Shown here: one piece after another, positions 61,525 to 64,000 of the stretch | How the letters are laid out: the number at the start of each line of letters is the position of its first letter | How positions within the stretch are numbered: the stretch's first letter is position 1 | Assembly: GCA_032358165.1 (NCBI GenBank) | Contig: JAALGY010000041.1 | Coordinates: 496,001 to 560,000 of the forward strand | DNA length: 64,000 bases | Direction of reading: 5' to 3' | Source of the DNA: Diplosphaera chodatii | Taxonomy: Eukaryota > Chlorophyta > Trebouxiophyceae > Prasiolales > Stichococcaceae | Notes under the pieces: generated by a model | Seen by the model: the letters and a program-made list of their open reading frames with translations, nothing else | The model's database searches: none | Told to the model about the DNA's origin: nothing | Made by a program: the position numbers and the translations under genes

Positions 61525-62038
61525 ACTGCAGCACCGCAACGGTGTTTGTCTAGCTTATCAGTGGAGCAGATGAGGGTTGCTATTGCACAAAGTTGTCCTG
61601 CTCTACTGAGATGAGCATAACTGACGTCCATAGAGGTCCATGAGTGCATGCGCTGCATTCATGCGTTGCACTCGCATGAGTGGGTTGAATTTTGCTGCCA
61701 TCCTAGACACGTAGGGTTGTACTCTACTTGAAATATGTGAACACCAAGCTGGGTCTGTTCACTGGTCACTGCGCAGCTGGTCCGCCTTCCAGTGCTTCCA
61801 TGCATGGCCACCTACAAGCCCATGCCGTCTTGCAGCTGTCACAACTCGCTATGCCAGGATCATCCACACATAATCTGATCGGTGGCATCCACGCAAGCGT
61901 CTGCGTACACGTTTGCAACTTATGTCGAAGCCGAGCTTACAGTTGTGAAAGCCTTGCATGGGATCAGCAAACGTACCGGCACTGACTGGCTGCGGATGCT
62001 GAGAGGACCAGAGTGAGAATACCGGCCAACACACCAGC
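61525..62038. other. Intergenic between P450-2 and the right-edge gene
   Basis: No coding sequence is supported. It contains the 3' UTR of P450-2 and the promoter/5' UTR of the next plus-strand gene. Confidence 0.5.
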
Positions 62039-64000
62039 ATGCGTGCTAGACACCGCTGTACACTTTCATTGCTACTGGCCTGCGCACTGGCGTCACTCCC
62101 GCACGGCAGCAGCTTTCAGGAGGGTGACTTCGTGCCGATCGCGAGGCGTGGACAGTTCAAAGAGGTGCCGCAACGCCTCTCACAGCTGCTCACTATGTGC
62201 AGACGCAACTCTGAGTTGGGCCATTGCATGCCGATACACTGCTGACTTAGCCACTTGGACCTCTGCAGGTTAGGACGCATTGGCATGATCTCCTGGGCCG
62301 GAACTGCCCGCACTTCGGCAGAGATAGAGTGGTAGGTCACAGATGATCGTCATCTTGCATCCTTGCCAACCGTGCATGCTTATGGGCAATTGTGCCAGGC
62401 CCGTGCCGAGGCCACTCCGACCAGGTCCGGCCGCCCAATCCTTGATGCATCGTGGTTCGCAGGTGGCAGCGCCGCTTCCGCAGCCGCAGGGGTACAAGGC
62501 GGTGGAAGGCTACAAAATCATGTTCTCAGTAGCAGGTAGGCAATGAACAGGCATCAGGGCCTGCACCTGCTGTGCTGCAAGACGTACACCGCCAATGTTG
62601 CACAGCCTCAAATTGCACATATTTGTCGAGCGCCCAGGTGCAGGGCCTGCATTGTGACTTGATGCGGCCGGCAGCTGCAAAGCGTTCTGCTTGTCAGGCT
62701 ACAGCGGTGCATGCTTGGGCTGCACATAGAAAGCCAGTGCTGGGAGACCTCACTGCTGGACCGCTTGCACAGCGCAAGACGGCTCCTGTTGTCTGCTGAC
62801 CAGGCGACCGCCTGTACACTTCGTGGCTGCGCCTCGTGGGCGGCAGCGCGCCGGAAGTGCCGATGGTGGAGTTCACCCTCACGCGAATGGGCAACGACAT
62901 CAAGTCCGTGTCCGCTGAGGTGGGAACCTAGGGTGTGCATGTGCACACATCTTTGCTCGATGGGTGGAGCAGGTCGATTGCGGGGTGCCAAGGCTTGCAA
63001 GTGTGTGTTGGAGCTGCTGTACATGCAGTGTACATGATCGAGTGTGCATGTCGGTTCAGGCATGGCTACTGTTATGGATGTCAAGAGGCGCACATTTGGA
63101 GGTCGTTGAAGCTGTCGGCATACGTCATGATGTGTGGTAGTCCCAGATGGCTGCCTGCTGAGAGCAGCCTGCTGCTGTTGTCACTCTGACGCATCAGAAG
63201 CTGACAGCCATATACATGGCTGACATGGCAAAGCACCACCTCGCATGCAGGTGATCCACGTGCCGGACCACTACCTGGAGCAGCACGCGATCCTGACGGA
63301 GGAGTGGAGGAACGCGACGCGGTGGCCCAAGCACCTGCTGCTGGATTACAAGTGGCGGGAGGAGCACGAGGTCAACGCCGTGCCGGGCATGTACGTGCTG
63401 TTCGCCACAGGTGCGCAGCCGGCCTGCAGACATGTTGCTACAGAGGCATGGCAGACTGTACATGCGTGGGCCGATGCCCCCATGTACCACGTAGTATGCA
63501 GTCGACCATGCCATGCACCAGCTTGCCCTGCCAGTGCAGCTCATGACATGGTCGCGACTGTCAACACACGTTCACAAGCGTGCATCATATGTGTGGTCTG
63601 CAAATGCGCAGCGCTGGCGGCGGGGATGGTGCTGACCATCTCGGCGCTCGCCAGCAGCGCCCACCAGCTGCAGGAGCTGGTGGACGACGTCGTGGCCGAC
63701 GACGCCGGCGGGGTGAGGAGCCGCCTGTCCTTGACCATCATAATTGCGCATCATGAATAGAAAGCGCTGCAATGGCTGGCCGCCAGGAGCTGAGGCGATG
63801 GCCAAATGCTTCGTGAATGCGACTCGCTATAGATGTTGTGACAGCAGCTGTGCTGCTCGGACTCTAGTGCACGCTCTCAGCCGCCTATGTATTCACGCAC
63901 CTCATCCACTGACAGCAAGCTGAGCGAGCATTATCCGCTCATCGCAGGTATGGGTGCCAGACCCATCTGGGATGGGGCCCCCGGTGTATCGGGCTGCGGG
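62039..64000 (+). CDS. Unrecognised signal-peptide-bearing protein, 3' part beyond window
   Basis: Exons read: 62039-62164, 62269-62331, 62463-62535, 62804-62919, 63251-63410, 63612-63712 and 63948 to the right edge, in phase throughout (about 230 residues seen). The start MRARHRCTLSLLLACALAS is a typical signal peptide. Then come FVPIARRGQFKE, VRTHWHDLLGRNCPHFG, SWLRLVGGSAPEVPMVEF, HVPDHYLEQHAILTEEW and RNATRWPKHLLLDYKW with one N-glycosylation sequon (NAT), and a hydrophobic stretch (LAAGMVLTISALASSA) that may be a membrane segment. The sequence looks conserved rather than random, but I cannot name the family. It is probably a secretory-pathway or luminal/membrane protein. Confidence 0.7.

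Overview
This window looks like nuclear DNA of a green alga (Chlorophyta). It is GC-rich, the genes carry many short spliceosomal introns with GT-AG borders, several genes end in TGTAA-type poly(A) signals, and half of the window encodes secreted hydroxyproline-rich (Ser-Pro/Pro-Pro) wall or matrix glycoproteins. I assembled the gene models by eye from splice borders. For every complete multi-exon model the reading frame stays open across all chosen junctions and the exon lengths sum to a multiple of three, which is the main support for them.

Left half (1-32.1 kb): four tandem paralogues on the minus strand, called A to D here from left to right. Each starts with a signal peptide and alternates a Cys-rich globular domain (13 copies in total) with proline-rich linkers. 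A runs off the left edge, B and C are complete, and D lacks the C-terminal domain seen in B and C. The neighbours are about 2 kb apart. Introns fall at the same codon phase inside every globular domain, so exons rather than domains are the duplicated unit. I do not recognise the Cys-rich domain as the classical pherophorin domain.

Middle (34-53 kb): housekeeping genes in mixed orientation. They are an NKAP-family splicing/transcription factor (minus), a 1,320-residue protein joining a RING finger, PUF-like helical repeats, Q/P-rich tails and two RanBP2-type zinc fingers (plus), a DUF1279/FAM210-like membrane protein (plus), an NUP50-like FG nucleoporin with a Ran-binding domain (minus), a tiny KKGG-rich protein (plus) and a classical short-chain dehydrogenase (minus).

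Right part (53-64 kb): two cytochrome P450 paralogues arranged head to head, differing by exactly four introns, and then the 5' part of an unrecognised signal-peptide-bearing gene that runs off the right edge.

The most noteworthy items are the modular secreted-protein array (A-D), with its variable intron positions at one domain junction, and the RING/PUF-like/RanBP2 domain combination.
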